A stretch of 64,000 nt of DNA from Haliclona indistincta (GCA_964017065.1 OZ024789.1:12145356-12209355), one strand, 5' to 3'; numbered from the stretch's first letter, positions 18,290 through 31,394 are shown. Notes: generated by a model not told the origin, from the letters alone. Numbers and translations are program-made.

Positions 18290-18402
18290 ATGGTGAAAAC
18301 TGAAAAGTGATCTTGGTACAATCGTAAAATAGAAAAACTGCAAACTTCATCTCAATTGGCGGCAAGCGATCTGATAGGTCAATTCGATGTCAGCTTCTAC
18401 TA
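18290..18402 (+). pseudogene. HSP90B1-like: Degenerate extra copy of GRP94 exon 6
   Basis: The stretch begins with the intron end tttgttctcag and contains segments matching exon 6 (atcttggtacaatcg, tcggcggcaagcgatctgat-like, ggtcaattcg), with several deletions and stops. It lies directly upstream of GRP94 exon 1 of copy C, out of normal exon order. As intron bases are included it is a DNA-level copy, not a retrocopy. Confidence 0.75.
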
Positions 18403-19697
18403 ATGATTCCGCGCTCACTATCTCCTGCTGGGGCTCCTAGCAGTGCTACTTTGCGCAGGTATTATTGCTGGAAAAAGTGAACTGCACGTTAAGGGCTGAT
18501 GGAGCTTGCTTTGACTGGGGATTTTGTGACACTGTGTGTCGCCATTTTGAATTATTGATAGTTGCGATATTTTCATGGTTCGCGCGCTTTTCTTTATGCA
18601 GGTTGTAGAGCAGAGGATGAAGTGGAGGATGTGGAGCCTCCCAAGGCAGACCCTGACCTAGGAGCAAGCAGTGAAGCTGTGAGAACAGATGCAGAGGCCG
18701 TACAAAGGTACCAACCGACCAACCAGATTACACCTTTAGGCAAAGTGACCAATTACATTGCTTCAATTTTTGTTTGATATCAGAGAAGAGGAGGCAATCA
18801 AGTTGGACGGACTGAGCGTAGCGGAGATGAAGGAACTAAGAGACAAGGCAGAGAAATTCACATTCCAAGAAAAGTGAACCGTATGATGAAACTCATCATT
18901 AACTCACTCTATCGTAACAAGGAGGTGAGCTGGTAGTGGGTGTGGTCACCACGCCTATCTAATGTGTCTCTTGCATAGATTTTCTTGCGTGAGATGATTC
19001 CAATGCTTCAGATGCTCTGGACAAGATTCGATTTCTCTCTCTCACTGACAAAGCAGCTCTTAGCGCCACTGATGAGCTTTCTGTGAAGATAAAGGTTTGT
19101 GTGTACATACAGGGATTCATACAGGATTTTTTACCAGGGAGGGGAAACACAACAGCAGGGGGTCTTGAGGGTTACAAATCAGTTATATATAGCCACAATA
19201 TATTTTGTGAAATTCCAGGGGGGGAAATCCCAGACCCCCCACTGTATGAACCCTTGGAGTGTGGTAGTCTTGTACTAGGGATTGGCCTTGTCTCATCACT
19301 GACCACTAGAGGTTCAGGTGGGCCTGCCGTGAGAGGCATAGTCAGTGCTCCTGTGAGCTGCAGCTAGACTCCATTGCTTGTGTGTTAGTGCACTAGGTAT
19401 CTCCACCCAGAGCTCATGTGGTCTCTGTGGATGATCGTCACATCAGTGCTATATTAGTACGGCATGTCTCAGGCATAGTTGGTCACTGACTAGCATATTG
19501 TGCTCCTTGACCTGGATACAGCTGCTACATGTTGAAAATACTTTAGAATCCTACACATTTCTTTGAAACTGGTTGAAAGTGAAACCTCAATATTATCACA
19601 AGTTTTGTGTTTTCTGGTTTATTTCCTGTCTTTCTTCACAATAGGCTGACAAGGAAACAAGATCTATTCATGTCATAGACACTGGAATAGGTTAATA

Positions 19698-19760
<63 letters not shown>

Positions 19761-22746
19761 CCTATCATTCATTCACTCACTCATCTTTCTGTTTGTTCTC
19801 AGGAATGACTAAACGTGATCTTGAGCAGAATCTTAATTGGTACAATCGCTAAATCCGGTACAACAGAGTTCATGGAGAAGCTACAACAAGCTTCATCACA
19901 ATCGGCGGCAAGCGATCTGATTGGTCAATTCGGTGTTGGTTTCTACTCTTCATTCCTTGGTAAGAAAAGAAGGGTTTAATTGTCTAAATCTCTTTCGTCT
20001 CTTTGTGTCTAGTTGCTGATCGTGTGGTTGTTACATCTAAACACAATGATGATGAACAGTATATTTGGGAGTCAGACTCTGCTTCATTTTCGATCGTGAA
20101 GGATCCTCGCGGCAACACACTCAAGCGTGGAACCACCATCTCTATCTTCTTGAAGGAGGAGGCACAAGAGTTCATGGAGGAGGAGAAACTGAAGGAGCTG
20201 GTCAGCAAGTACAGTCAGTTCATCAACTTCCCTATCTACCTCTGGGATAGCAAGGTGGGTGGAGCTAATACTGTAAACTAGCTTTCATACCAGTGTTATA
20301 CTGTATCATTAGACTGAGACAGTAGAGGAACCAGTCGATGAGGAAGAAGCTAAGGAAGACAAACCAGAGGAAGCTAAGGAGGACAAGGACAAGGATGATG
20401 ACGCTACTGTAGAGGAAGAGAAAGAGGACAAACCCAAAACAAAGAAGGTGTGGCTAGTTATTAAAAGTTAGTGCTGGTTTCAATGATTGCACTGTAGGTT
20501 GAGAAGACAACATGGGACTGGGTACTCATGAATGATACTAAACCACTCTGGTTGAGATCGTGAGTCACTCACTTGCATACATGCTCACTCACTTACTCTG
20601 TCTCTACTTGTAGACCAAAAGAGGTTACTGAGGAGGAATATTACAAATTTTACAAATCATTCTCAAAGGTACACTAGACCTGTGCTAACATTGCTTGTGT
20701 ATTCATCTCTGCTGATCCAGGACTCACAAACCCCACTAGCTAAGATCCATTTCACAGCTGAAGGAGAGGTGACATTCAGAGCCATCCTCTTCGTACCAAC
20801 AGTAAGTAACTCCCATCAACACTACTGTCACACCATCTCCATCACAGACCGCACCTCATGATATGTTCAACAACTACGCTAAATCATCTGACAAGATCAA
20901 GATGTACGTCAGACGTGTGTTCATCACAGACGATTTCGAGGATCTTATGCCACGATACCTTGGATTCATTCGTGGAGTGGTCAGTACAAAATTTTATTAT
21001 TCATCAAATTTTTACCAAAAAATAAGTTGCTGGCTTCAAATTTTAGAATGATTGCCCATACAAAATTTTTATGGTCACCCGTTTTAATTTTGTATGCAAT
21101 CGAATTTTAAAGTTCATTGTCCTAATTTTTGATAGGTCGATTCTGATGATCTCCCACTAAATGTCTCTCGTGAGACACTCCAGCAACACAAGCTGTTGAA
21201 AGTGGTGAAGAAGAAGCTGGTAAGGAAAGCCCTGGACATGATGAAGAAAATGGACAAAGAAACTTATGACAAGTTCTGGAAGGTAAGAAACAAGCCATCT
21301 CTTCTCTACTCCTTCAACCCCTTCTCTCTCAGGAGTTCAGCACTAATCTGAAGCTTGGTGTAGTTGAGGATTTCACTAACAAGAGTCGTATTGCTAAGCT
21401 GCTTCGATTCCAGTCCTCTAATGATCCAGAATCACTCACATCACTGGACGAGTACATTGAGAGAATGAAGGAAAAACAAGAACACATCTACTTCACGTCT
21501 GCTACCAGCAGGAAAGAGGTGGGTGTGGTCATGACATCATCACTGTGTTATTTATAGATTTTGTTTATATTAGGCTGAGGCGTCACCTTTTGTTGAGCGT
21601 CCATTGCGCAAAGGTTATGAAGTGCTGTATTTAACGGACGCAGTTGATGAATACTGCTTGCAAGCTTTACCGGAATACGAGGGAAAGAAATTTCAGAATG
21701 TAGCAAAAGAAGGATTAGAGTTTTCAGACGAGGGAGATAAGGACAAAAAGAACTTGGAGAGCATGCAAGAGAGCTTTAAACCACTCACAAAATGGCTGGA
21801 GGAGACTGCCCTCAAGGGAATGGTATGAACATTAGGATACTGAAGGAGAGTGTTTTTATTCTCTCACAGATTCAGAAAGCAACTGTGTCTAATAGATTGA
21901 GTACCTCACCTTGTGTGCTGGTAGCTAGCCAATATGGATGGTCTGGTAACATGGAGCGAATCATGAAGGCACAGGCTTACCAACAAGCAAAGGATATTGA
22001 CTCAGAGTGAGATAGAGATGAGAGAGAGAGAGTGTGTGTGTCTATGAAAGAGAACAATAAATTGTTCACATACATAATCCTATCATCGTAACGATGCTTT
22101 TCTCTATCTCTCAGATGGTATGTGACTCAGAAGAAGACACTAGAGATCAATCCTCGCCATCCTCTTGTCAAGGAGTTACAGCGTCGTGTTGAGAAGGATG
22201 AGAGCGATGAGACAACTGTTGATCTTGCTCGAGTGATGTTTGACACAGCCATATTAAGATCAGGCTACACTCTGCCGGACTCAAGCTCTTTCGCTGGTCG
22301 TATTGAGAGAATGCTTCGACTGAGTGTAGGCGTGGACTCTGATGCACCTGTAAGCTCCTCCCACTGTCACTAACCTCACCTTCCCACTATCACAGGTCGA
22401 GGAGGAGGTGTTCACTCAAGAAGACGATGAAGAAGAGGAGGAGGAGGAAGTAGAGGCGGAGCCAAAGGTGGAGGAGACCACACCTCCTCCTGAATCAGTC
22501 AAGGCAGAGCCTACGGTGAGTCTTATCATGTAGCACTAAAGTGATCGTTTCTTTGTGAATGATTGCTGCCTTGTTCCAAGCAAGGTTATGATTAAACTAG
22601 CATGAGCTGTCAAACAGTATACTGCCTGTACGTAAGAGCTTACTAGAATATACACCAGGTTTACTGAGATATACAGTGTTTTACTGAGGTATCCTGATCT
22701 CTTTCCCTTATAGTCTGAGGAACCAGCTACCAAAGATGAGCTGTAG
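18403..22746 (+). pseudogene. HSP90B1-like: GRP94 (endoplasmin), copy C: longest copy, frameshifted 5' exons
   Basis: Nineteen exons: 18403-18458 (signal peptide core LLLGLLAVLLCAG), 18602-18707, 18784-18924, 18979-19094, 19645-19690, 19803-19959, 20013-20254, 20313-20447, 20498-20559, 20614-20668, 20721-20801, 20848-20979, 21136-21282, 21333-21518, 21574-21822, 21870-22006, 22115-22349, 22396-22515 and 22714-22746. Family features are the acidic AEDEVEDVE N-terminus, EEEAIKLDGL, the ATPase motifs RNKEIFLRE, DTGIG and GQFGVGFYS, and the terminal KDEL. Breaks: the ATG at 18403 is one base out of frame with the signal peptide, exon 3 has a 1-bp loss (CAAG-AAAAGTG), exon 4 a 1-bp loss (GATTCCAATG) and exon 6 a 4-bp gain (after GAATCTT). 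Exons 7-19 are open and in phase. It is either a pseudogene or, if the small indels are assembly errors, the best candidate for the functional gene. The product would be an ER-lumenal HSP90. Confidence 0.88.
19699..19758. repeat. CA microsatellite
   Basis: (CA)n in intron 5 of GRP94 copy C. The same intron in copy D has a longer interrupted run at 34308-34409. Confidence 0.95.
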
Positions 22747-23212
22747 AGCACACACACCAGTCGAGTGAAGGAGAAGAGACTTTAGAAGATTCTGTATTCA
22801 ATTAATTTTTAGTACAAGCAATTTTTGTAAATAAATTACATCTCATTAATACATGAACATAGCTTGTTATGAATGAATGAGGCTACAAGTGAAGATGATC
22901 ATGAAGTGTGTAATCTGTGATATAGCTATAGTCAATTATAATACATCAAGGTATGATTGTGGATGCAGTGACTGACTAGCATTGAGCTATATACCTCATG
23001 ATTAATTATATAATCATTGTTGTTTGTGCGCGATGTAATTGCTAACTGAATGCACTTTAATCCCGTTTTGTAGCAATCGATTATTGCACACTGAGATGTA
23101 AACAAATTATCATATACTCATTAATAAGAGCTATAGTGCGGCTACAATGATAACTACATGACTGCATGTTATACTGATCTATAGTGCATGTAAGAAGGAG
23201 TCCTGATGTGAG
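22747..23212. other. Spacer between convergent GRP94 and death-domain genes, unit C
   Basis: Contains the presumed 3' UTR (aaataaatta near 22829-22838). It is the uninterrupted version of the sites that carry insertions in units B (9138-10977) and D (38654-39868), so it acts as the empty-site reference. Confidence 0.6.
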
Positions 23213-25874
23213 TCATTTTGTTTTATCCAGCCATTCCCTGATCCCAGCAGCTGTACTGTTCTCATCAGCTTCCTCTAGTGTGTCGATGATAGTCTCCCAG
23301 GTGAATGGAACCTTTTGCTCTTTCCTCCATTGGTCAAACACCTTACTATAGAGACGCTTTTGATCGCTGGTCTGTTGCTCAAATGCTTCCAGAGTTGATA
23401 CTTCAATCTCTAGTTGCATTCCTATATCGTACCACTTGGTCGGTATCTTCTTAGCAACTAAGCTCATCAGTTTAGGTATCTTTGGTGGTTGAGAATATGC
23501 TGCAGGCTTGTCTGTCAAAGTGTTAAAACACCAAACATTAATAAGTAGCATAAATCACATATCATGTAGTGAATGTCATCAGTAGTTACCTGGTGTTCTC
23601 TGTCGTGGTGCTAGTGCTGATGGCTGCTGGGCAGGCAGTGACTGTGATGGTGTAGCTGAGGGTTGTGTTGCTACTGATGCTGTACTCACAGAAGACACTG
23701 CATAGAATGATCATTATTCAGTAAACCTGACTATGCTTGATAATTACCTGCAGTAGCTTTATCACCTTCAGGCTGAGGATAGCGTATGTGGAAGCTGTTG
23801 GGAGAAGGAACTCCTTTAATGACCACTTTGTGACGCAGTCGTTGAACTTGCTCTGACAACAGCTCTAACTCAAATCCACAGTGAGGGATCGTTCTACCGA
23901 CTTGGTAGTTCTTGATAGCAGCTTTAGAGATCTGAAAACATATTAACAGTTGATATAATTATCTCCTAGACTAGACTAAGGCTAGCGCGATCATTATATA
24001 CCTTAGGGGGAGGTGCTAAAGGGAATATTGTCCATGGACCAACCTCCTGTTCTTGCTGATCAAGCTCGATAGCAGGACTAGGGTCATCCTCACAGCAAAG
24101 TGGGAGTTTAGTGCAGTCTAAACTCCACTTCTCATATTGCTGCTTCACTTCCTGTCATTAAAACAGAATCATATTGTCTCATCCTTGCACATAATATAAC
24201 TTATACCTGTAGATTAGGCTCCAAGTCTCTCACAACCACAAAGTGGAAATCAACAGTCAGAGGACTGGCTAGTCGTTGCTTGTAGAACATGAAGGCTGTA
24301 CAGAGTGTGTCTGTATCCTCTGGTGCTGTTTCTCCCAGTAATGAGAACTGTTTCAGCTTGATGGCTCCATACTGAGTGTGTGAGCTGAACAATCCCTCTC
24401 GTTCACGGAATCTGTATGGCAGCTGACTCTGTGAGCACTTGGCGATGATGAACTTGAACTGGGAGCATTGATCCTCACTGCGTACAACAGCGCAATGCTG
24501 TATGCTGACAGACACCTCTTTTATGAACTCTATGCTGGACGAGACCCAGTAGATGGCACTGATCAACTGCCTGTTCTCAGGGAACTTAAACTGGCCGGCT
24601 AGAATCACCTTCACGCCCACACTGACAGTCACTCCAGGAGGAACAGCACCTTCAGGGATCTCAATGAAGAACCCATAGCCAGGCCACTCTACTTTCTGAG
24701 GCTTGTCTCCCACAACCTCCAGTACAGTCTCCCTATACACTTCAGCACCACGCAGGAAGTCTGCACCACATGCACAGTCACAAACTGAAGGAGATGCATT
24801 AGTAGCTTACCTGGAGCTATGCTGAGATAGTTCACCTGGACACTAGTATCAACGACAGATCTTGGTTTGATAGCTACAGTATAGTGAGCTACTAGCAGCA
24901 GCTGTGAGCTGGGCAGCATCACTCACCTTCTAGCAGCTGCTGGTTCCTCCTCTTCAGTTGATCAACTATACACAGTTACACTAGCAATGATGAGCTGGTT
25001 AATCACTCACTCTAATACTCACATTTCTCTAGCATCAGTTGACCATCACTTTCCAACATTGAGATCTGTTGATCTCTAGCATAAGCCATTCTCTTGGTTT
25101 GCTCCAATACTCTTAGAAGCTCTTGCTGTTCCTCCTCACTAGCTGTCAGCTTGGTCTCATACTCATGGATGACTATCACAGTGTGCATACAGTGAGATGC
25201 AGAGCTGCAGTATAGAGATACTCACCATCTGCAGTGAGGTCCACCTGTGTGGTCACATCACTTGCTAGCTTAGTCTGTGCAGCTACAATGAGAACATTAC
25301 ACATGCAGACTCCTCCCATCACAGTCTACTTACTCTTTTGTTGCAGTTTCTCTAGCAGCTCTTGTTGCTGTTCATAGTCGTCTCTGCTAGCAGTCATCTT
25401 ATTGCGCATGTCATACATATCATCCTCTAGTTTAGAGCACTTCTGATCCTTCTCCTGTGAATCACGCTGAGCAGCATTGAGCTTTTCCATTAGCTCCTGC
25501 TCTCTCTTCTTGCTAAGTCGAAGACTGTCTTCATAAGCATGAATGACTGAGAGAGAGACGAAGGGAGGGAGAGAGGGAGGGAGGGAGAGAGGGAGGGAGA
25601 GAGAGAGAGGGGGAGAGACGAAGGGAAGGAGAGAGGGAGGGAGAGAGGGAGAGAGAGAGAGGGAGAGACGAAGGGAAGGAGAGAGGGAGGGAGGGAGGGA
25701 GAGAGAGAGAGAGAGGGAGAGACGAAGGGAAGGAGAGAGGGAGGGAGAGAGAGAGAGAGGGGGGGAGAGACGAAGGGAAGGAGAGAGGGAGAGAGGGAGG
25801 GAGAGAGGGAGAGAGAGAGAGGGAGAGATGAAGGGAAGGAGAGAGGGAGGGAGGGAGGGAGGGAGGGAGGGAGG

Positions 25875-25905
<31 letters not shown>

Positions 25906-26376
25906 TGAGAGAGAGAGAGAGAGAGAGGGAGAGACGAAGGGAAGGAGAGAGGGAGGGAGAGAGAGAGAGAGAGAGAGGAAGGGAGGGAGGGAGGGAGAGA
26001 GGGAGGGAAAGAGGGAGAGAGGGAGGGAGAGAGGGAGGGAGAGACGAAGGGAAGGAGAGGGGAAGAGAGGGAGAGGAGGGAGGGAGAGAGGGAGGAAGGG
26101 AGAGAGGGAGGGAGGGAAGGAGAAAGGGAGGGAGAGAGAGAGAGAGAGAGGGAGAGAGAGAGGGAGGGAGAGAGGGAGGGAGAGAGAGACGAAGGGAAGG
26201 AGAGGGGAAGAGAGGGAGAGGAGGGAGGGAGAGAGGGAGGGTGGGAGAGAGGGAGGGAAGGAGAAAGGGAGGGAGAGAGCGGGAGAGAGGGAGGGAAGGA
26301 GAAAGGAAGGTAGAGAGAGAGGAAGAGAGGGAGGGAAGAAGAAAGGGAGGGAGAGAGAGAGGAAGGGAAGTAGAGA

Positions 26377-26418
<42 letters not shown>

Positions 26419-26651
26419 AGAGAGAGAGTATAAGAGAGAAGAGGTAGTAGGTGAGTGTGCCTCAGTGTGTGGTTACCATCTTCTGAGGTGAGTTCAAGTG
26501 ATGTCTCTTTAGCTGGTTCTGTCTCATTGTGTGATTCTTTTTGAGGAGAAAAAGAAGACATAATTATAAAGTCAGTAGATCATCATACATAACCACAAAC
26601 CACAGTTCAGTGATGAAATCATTACATGGAGCTTTTTGTGTGTGTGTGTGT

Positions 26652-26733
<82 letters not shown>

Positions 26734-29700
26734 TTCTTACCAACCATGTTTGTCTTGTTTCTCTTCTCTCTCATCAATATTGGTCTCATGCTGCTGTGAA
26801 CACCACAACACATCAACCACTGTCACCAACCACACACACCTGCTTCACCTGATCCTGCACCTGGAGTCTGAGCACTCTAACCTCCTCCTCCACCTCTCTG
26901 ATCCTCCTCTTACTCTCCTGTAGCTAATGAAGGAAACAGCTCACTCACTACACACTCTACAATATTGACTGTATCTAGATCTGACCAATGGTCACACTAA
27001 CCTGTTGCTGTAGCTGTCTATGCTCATAGTCTAGTTCATGTAGTCTCAACCTGTCTTTCTGCTCACGTCCCTGAAATGATCCTTTTATCCTGGCCTCTCT
27101 CAGTCTCTTCTGGTACTCTGTGTTGTTGCTCAGTGTCTCTCTCTCCATCACTCTCTCCACACACCACTGCCCACTAGTGTCCTGGACTGTATGGAGGAGA
27201 TGAGCTGTTATGTGCAGTCCACCACTGTCAGTGTGTGCATCAGCTGCTGTAGCTACTGCTGATTACTGCATGGACACACACTGTGCTCACTTAGCTCTAT
27301 AACACTAGTGCCAGCCTTGTACACATCTCCTCCAAACACTAGTATCCAGACACAGTGGGCTCCTAGATGAAACACTGACACTGAGTGATAGCATCGTTGT
27401 GTCACTGAATCAGGTAGTGTTGGTAGCTATAGAACATAATAAAAGAACACATTATATGAACCATACAATACTACATGACATGTACAGTATCTCATAGAAT
27501 CAAAATAATTATAAACTTCTCAAGTCAAGTGGTCACACACATCAAATCACAACCAAGTTAATTATTTATAACTTAGTTAATAACTAATATTAATATTTTT
27601 ACAAAAAGCAGTTAATTAGTCTATTGTACAGTTAATCATTCTGTGAAATGTCATGATCATCTTGTTAGTAGACAATGTGTGAGCACATTCACAATGTGCA
27701 GGTTGTAACTAAATTCATGTGAAATACCTTGATCCATTGGTTAGTATCATATAACCATATATCACTCAGTATATAACCATCAATTCCTCCACTCATCACA
27801 AACACAGGACCAGTAATGTGTGATGCAGCATAGGCCCATCTCCCCTCAGGCCATTGGACAGACTGACTAACTGGTTTCTTGATCTTGCTCCAGTTCTGAG
27901 AAGACAAAGATATCATAGACTCCAGAAATATCACAGGCTATATACTAATGCAATATGCTTGCTACACTGATGTTGTGCAAGATTGGAGCAATGAATACTC
28001 AAATGATGATATGTATGAAGAATGTATTATAATGATTGTGTGTATCAGTACTCAGTGATTATGAGATCAATATGATGTGATCAGATCACACAATAGCCTC
28101 GTCCCCAGTCCCTCAAAGGAGGGCCTGGTATACACTGACTGCGCATACGCATGATGAAGTATTAATTACAGGAGTCGACCTTCAGCATGACGGTACACGT
28201 ACACACCAACGACTGGAGCGCAAAAGATAGAGCATCCTCAAACGACATCTCTGTAATGCTTTAGGAGGGGCTCGAGCGTAGCTGACCAGCAGCCGTGTGT
28301 TCACTGACAGTGAGTCGTATTATTTACTACGTCATACGTGGTACGGACGTGTACCAAAGGTATCCTATTTCCCCAGAAAATCTGGGAAATCTGGAGCATG
28401 CGCAGTCAGTGTATACCAGGCCCTCCTTTGAGGGGCTGGGGACGAGGCTAATCACACAAGAGTGGAGCCACAAATCAGTGCTATACTATTCATACAGTGT
28501 CTACACTCACCACAGAATGTCTCTCCAGATCTACAATATACAAATCATCAGAGTAGTCGCTTGATGGAGTGGAACCACCAAACATAGCAGCCCTCTTCCC
28601 TACCACTGTTGTTAGTGTGAAAAGATAACATGGAGGAGGAGCTTGTCCTGTGACTACTGGTGAGCTCCACCCATCATCTGGAGGACAATAACAACTCATG
28701 AGTTATAACACAAACAGTAACTTTGAGACAACATGTATTATCATCTCTCTCATTATGAGAGATGGGTCTATGAACGAGGCTACTCACTATACTATAAGTA
28801 GTGAGGCAGCACAGTTTAAAATTCCACAAGTATTATGCATTTTGTGATAAAAGCACCAAACTTGCTATACATGTTACTAAAGGTGTTACAAAAAGATTTG
28901 GATATTGAGCCACACCATAATTTTAACCCTTGATCTTTTAAATGTTAATTAATTGTTAATTATGTCCGTCATAATTTTTAACAATTTTCCACAATCCAAA
29001 ATGCAAAAGTTCACATTTATGGAAGAATTGGAATCACTAAATGCATTGATGATGTTTGTAATTGTGCACTACTACCTCAACAGAAATAAGAATAGAAAAG
29101 TTAATTATTTAATGTCTCATGAATAATTCATTTCATTTGGTTATCATTAATTCTGGTATAGCTAATTCGCTTAATATATAAAGCAATGATCTTCTTACCC
29201 TTGATACTCAAAGAGTTTAGAATTATTCTGCAGTAGAGACAGTCTGAATTTTATAATAAATGGACAATTTTGAGTAAGTTTTTTTACATGACAATTTGAA
29301 CGTGTTAGCATACAGCTAAAGTAAGAGTAAGCCAACAACAGATATAGTCATTTTAAGACTTTATGTTGGAAGCCATGGCAAGATACAGATACATCAAGCA
29401 CTTTGTGTAATACAATTGTCAAATCCCAATATCGCCTTCAGTTACATTTAGCAGCACTAGCAGTCCTTAATATTACATATTCAAATCAAAGTTTTATGCC
29501 ACTTAGCTCAATGACATGCACAATATCAATGTAGCTCTAATAATTTTAACTGTATTATTATACTAGCAGATGCAGTGCATGGTGTGTAGCTTGATTTTAA
29601 AGCAGGTATTAATGTTCAGTACAAAATTGACAATTTGACAGAACCTTGAAACCTGGCTGAGCTACTTGCAACTGTCAATGGTCACCTCTCTAAGACGGCC

Positions 29701-31291
29701 ACATGCTATAGTCTCAACTGCAATGAGTTTCACATCTTGTAATACAGCCACCTGCTTAAGTTTGCCTAAATCAAACCATCCAACTTTACTGGCCCAAGGG
29801 TGACCAGATGAGCTACCATCTAAACTGAACTCAAGTTTCATTATCAAAATTAATTTGCTTTTTAGAAGCATTGATTGCATGTTAACCCTCCATAACACAC
29901 CAAGGCTATGAATTGTGAAATGAATTGTGGCCACAATTGCAACTGCAATGAACTGCAATGAACTGCAACTGCAATTTGTGCTAACGTATTGGTAGATTTA
30001 AAGTTGTTCAAAAGATTTTGACAACTCCCTTCTTGGTCATTAAAATAAAATTAATGTGCAAAGAGGTAGTCAAGCACATCATCAAATGCATTATCAACAG
30101 GTTTTAGGAAAAAAATGGGTAGTCTAAAAATTTATTTACTTTCTTGAACATGTTTCTCAGTGATAAAAACAGTATGCAAACATGAACCAAAAGCTTCAAG
30201 CTGCTTCTATTATACACAAAGCAGTGTAAAGTGATGTAATTACAACAAAGTTAATCAACTTGCATGCACACATTGCTTGCATGTAAAGGTAACATGCTTT
30301 CAAAATTAAAAATCTATGAATCTCATTATAGAATATTTTGTTTTGGGGCTTGTACTGCTATTATTAAGTCTCATGATTAGCTAGTATATCATTTTTTGTA
30401 TTTATTTTTATCATTAGAATCAACTTTTTATATTATCCAATGTAGTAAAATGTTTTTATTTGATTATGCGCATTATTATTATTGCAGATATTATTTAGTG
30501 AATTTTATACTTAAACCGAAAATTCTGTAGTGGCTCAATATCTGTATTTCATTATAGTGCTATTATCTACCACTGTACCAAATTTGATGCTTTTATCACA
30601 AAATGCACAATTGTTCTGCTCTGCTGCCTCACTAAAGAGAGACAACACAGTATCACTCACTTGTGGACAGAGAGAAAATGTGTTGTTCATTGGTACATAC
30701 ACCACCAACATACACTGATTGATAATGTGCTCCATGTTGTGGTGATGATGGGACAGCAGGACCCCTCCCTCCCACCACATACAAGAGGTCCTCCTCTCCA
30801 TCAGTGAAGTGCACCATTCCACACCATCGTTTCTGCATTGGTGCCCCATCTTCTGTTGTTGAGGGAGCCAACATCCTCCATTGCAGGTTGGAGGTGCTCA
30901 GTGTGTGAACACTGTTGTGGTAGCAGCCACTGTGACCACAGTAACCACCGAAATAGTGTAACTCATTCCTGACAGCAACACAGGAATAGCCCCTCACTCC
31001 CAGTGGAGGTGTTCCACTAGTGGTGCGCTGCTCCCAGCAACCAGTGATCACGTCGAACACCTCCACACTGGAGAAAAACTGACGCTTCTCAGCGCTATCG
31101 TGCACCTTAGGCATTCCATCCTGATCTCCAGCCCACAGGTAAAGATGATCGCCAGCAACAGCTGTGCTGTGATAACGACGACCAGCGGGTTCCCTCCATC
31201 CATCTACTGTGAGGAGTAACAATCAGTCACTGTTTGAACACCTGACACAACTCATGAACTCACCTCCTCGCTGCTGCTGAGGAGCGGACAT
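23213..31291 (-). CDS. Kelch / coiled-coil / ZU5-like / death-domain protein, copy C
   Basis: Same architecture as copy B, read from the ATG at 31291. Exon 1 is 31291-31264 (MSAPQQQRG). Kelch exons lie at 31204-30662, about 28690-28508, 27898-27729 and 27432-27298. The kelch-to-coiled-coil exon runs from about 27270 to 27007 (AVATAADAHTDSGG through ERETLSNNTEY). Coiled-coil exons extend from 26925 to about 24930. The ZU5-like exon is 24760-24207. Linkers lie near 24150-24010, 23940-23760 and 23700-23590. The death-domain exon is 23512-23213, ending LDKTK. All main exons are open. Introns are enlarged by a MITE (28094-28450), a 1.8-kb insertion (28799-30634) and purine repeats (25547-26440). 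Kelch-proximal exons differ from copy B by many amino-acid changes and small in-frame indels. The head-to-head start, 104 bp from the LEM frame of unit D, suggests a shared promoter. An adaptor role is inferred from the domains. Confidence 0.8.
25547..26440. repeat. GA/GGGA purine microsatellite, about 890 bp
   Basis: Purine-only sequence on the plus strand, a mix of (GA)n, (GGGA)n and a recurrent gagacgaagggaaggagag block spaced at about 60-70 bp. It occupies the same intron as 14216-14935 (copy B) and 41548-41680 (copy D). The long serine/leucine/proline frame on the other strand is an artefact. Confidence 0.95.
26635..26732. repeat. TG microsatellite
   Basis: A (TG)n run with a few interruptions in an intron of gene copy C, the counterpart of 15148-15224. 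Confidence 0.95.
28094..28450. mobile_element. 357-bp MITE with 9-bp target-site duplication
   Basis: The ends are long terminal inverted repeats of about 53 bp (tagcctcgtccccag, then a C/T mismatch, then ccctcaaaggagggcctgg and on). It is flanked by atcacacaa on both sides (28085-28093 and 28451-28459). Copy B has the uninterrupted site with one atcacacaa near 16585-16595, which proves an insertion after the units separated. There is no coding capacity. It shares its terminal sequence with the THAP-carrying remnant at 44283. Confidence 0.93.
28799..30634. mobile_element. 1.8-kb intronic insertion with terminal inverted repeats
   Basis: Starts tagtgaggcagca and ends with its reverse complement (tgctgcctcacta). 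Further in, tgcattttgtgataaaagca is also found inverted on both sides. Copy B has a short intron here. The inside is AT-rich without a recognisable transposase; a 98-codon frame at 29662-29958 (minus) looks like chance. Probably a non-autonomous DNA transposon. Confidence 0.75.
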
Positions 31292-31394
31292 GATGGAGGA
31301 GGAAGAAAGTGACCGAGAGCTCTGTTAGCTGCGTGGGAGTGACCCGTAACTTAGCCACACCTTTCTTTTGATGCGCTTCTAATAGAATACCAGC
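31292..31394. promoter_or_regulatory. Short divergent intergenic region (putative shared promoter)
   Basis: Only 103 bp separate the minus-strand ATG of kelch/death gene C (31291) from the plus-strand ATG of the LEM frame (31395). The counterpart in unit B/C (17610-17778) is longer and has lost the LEM ATG. No TATA box is evident. A bidirectional promoter is inferred from spacing alone. Confidence 0.4.

Noticed and set aside
25326..26561. 411-codon Ser/Leu/Pro-rich protein on the minus strand
   Set aside because: Only its last 60 or so codons are the real coiled-coil exon; the rest is the antisense of the purine microsatellite.
29662..29958. 98-codon minus-strand frame in the intronic element
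   Set aside because: No recognisable motif, low complexity around aactgcaatg repeats, and no splice context.
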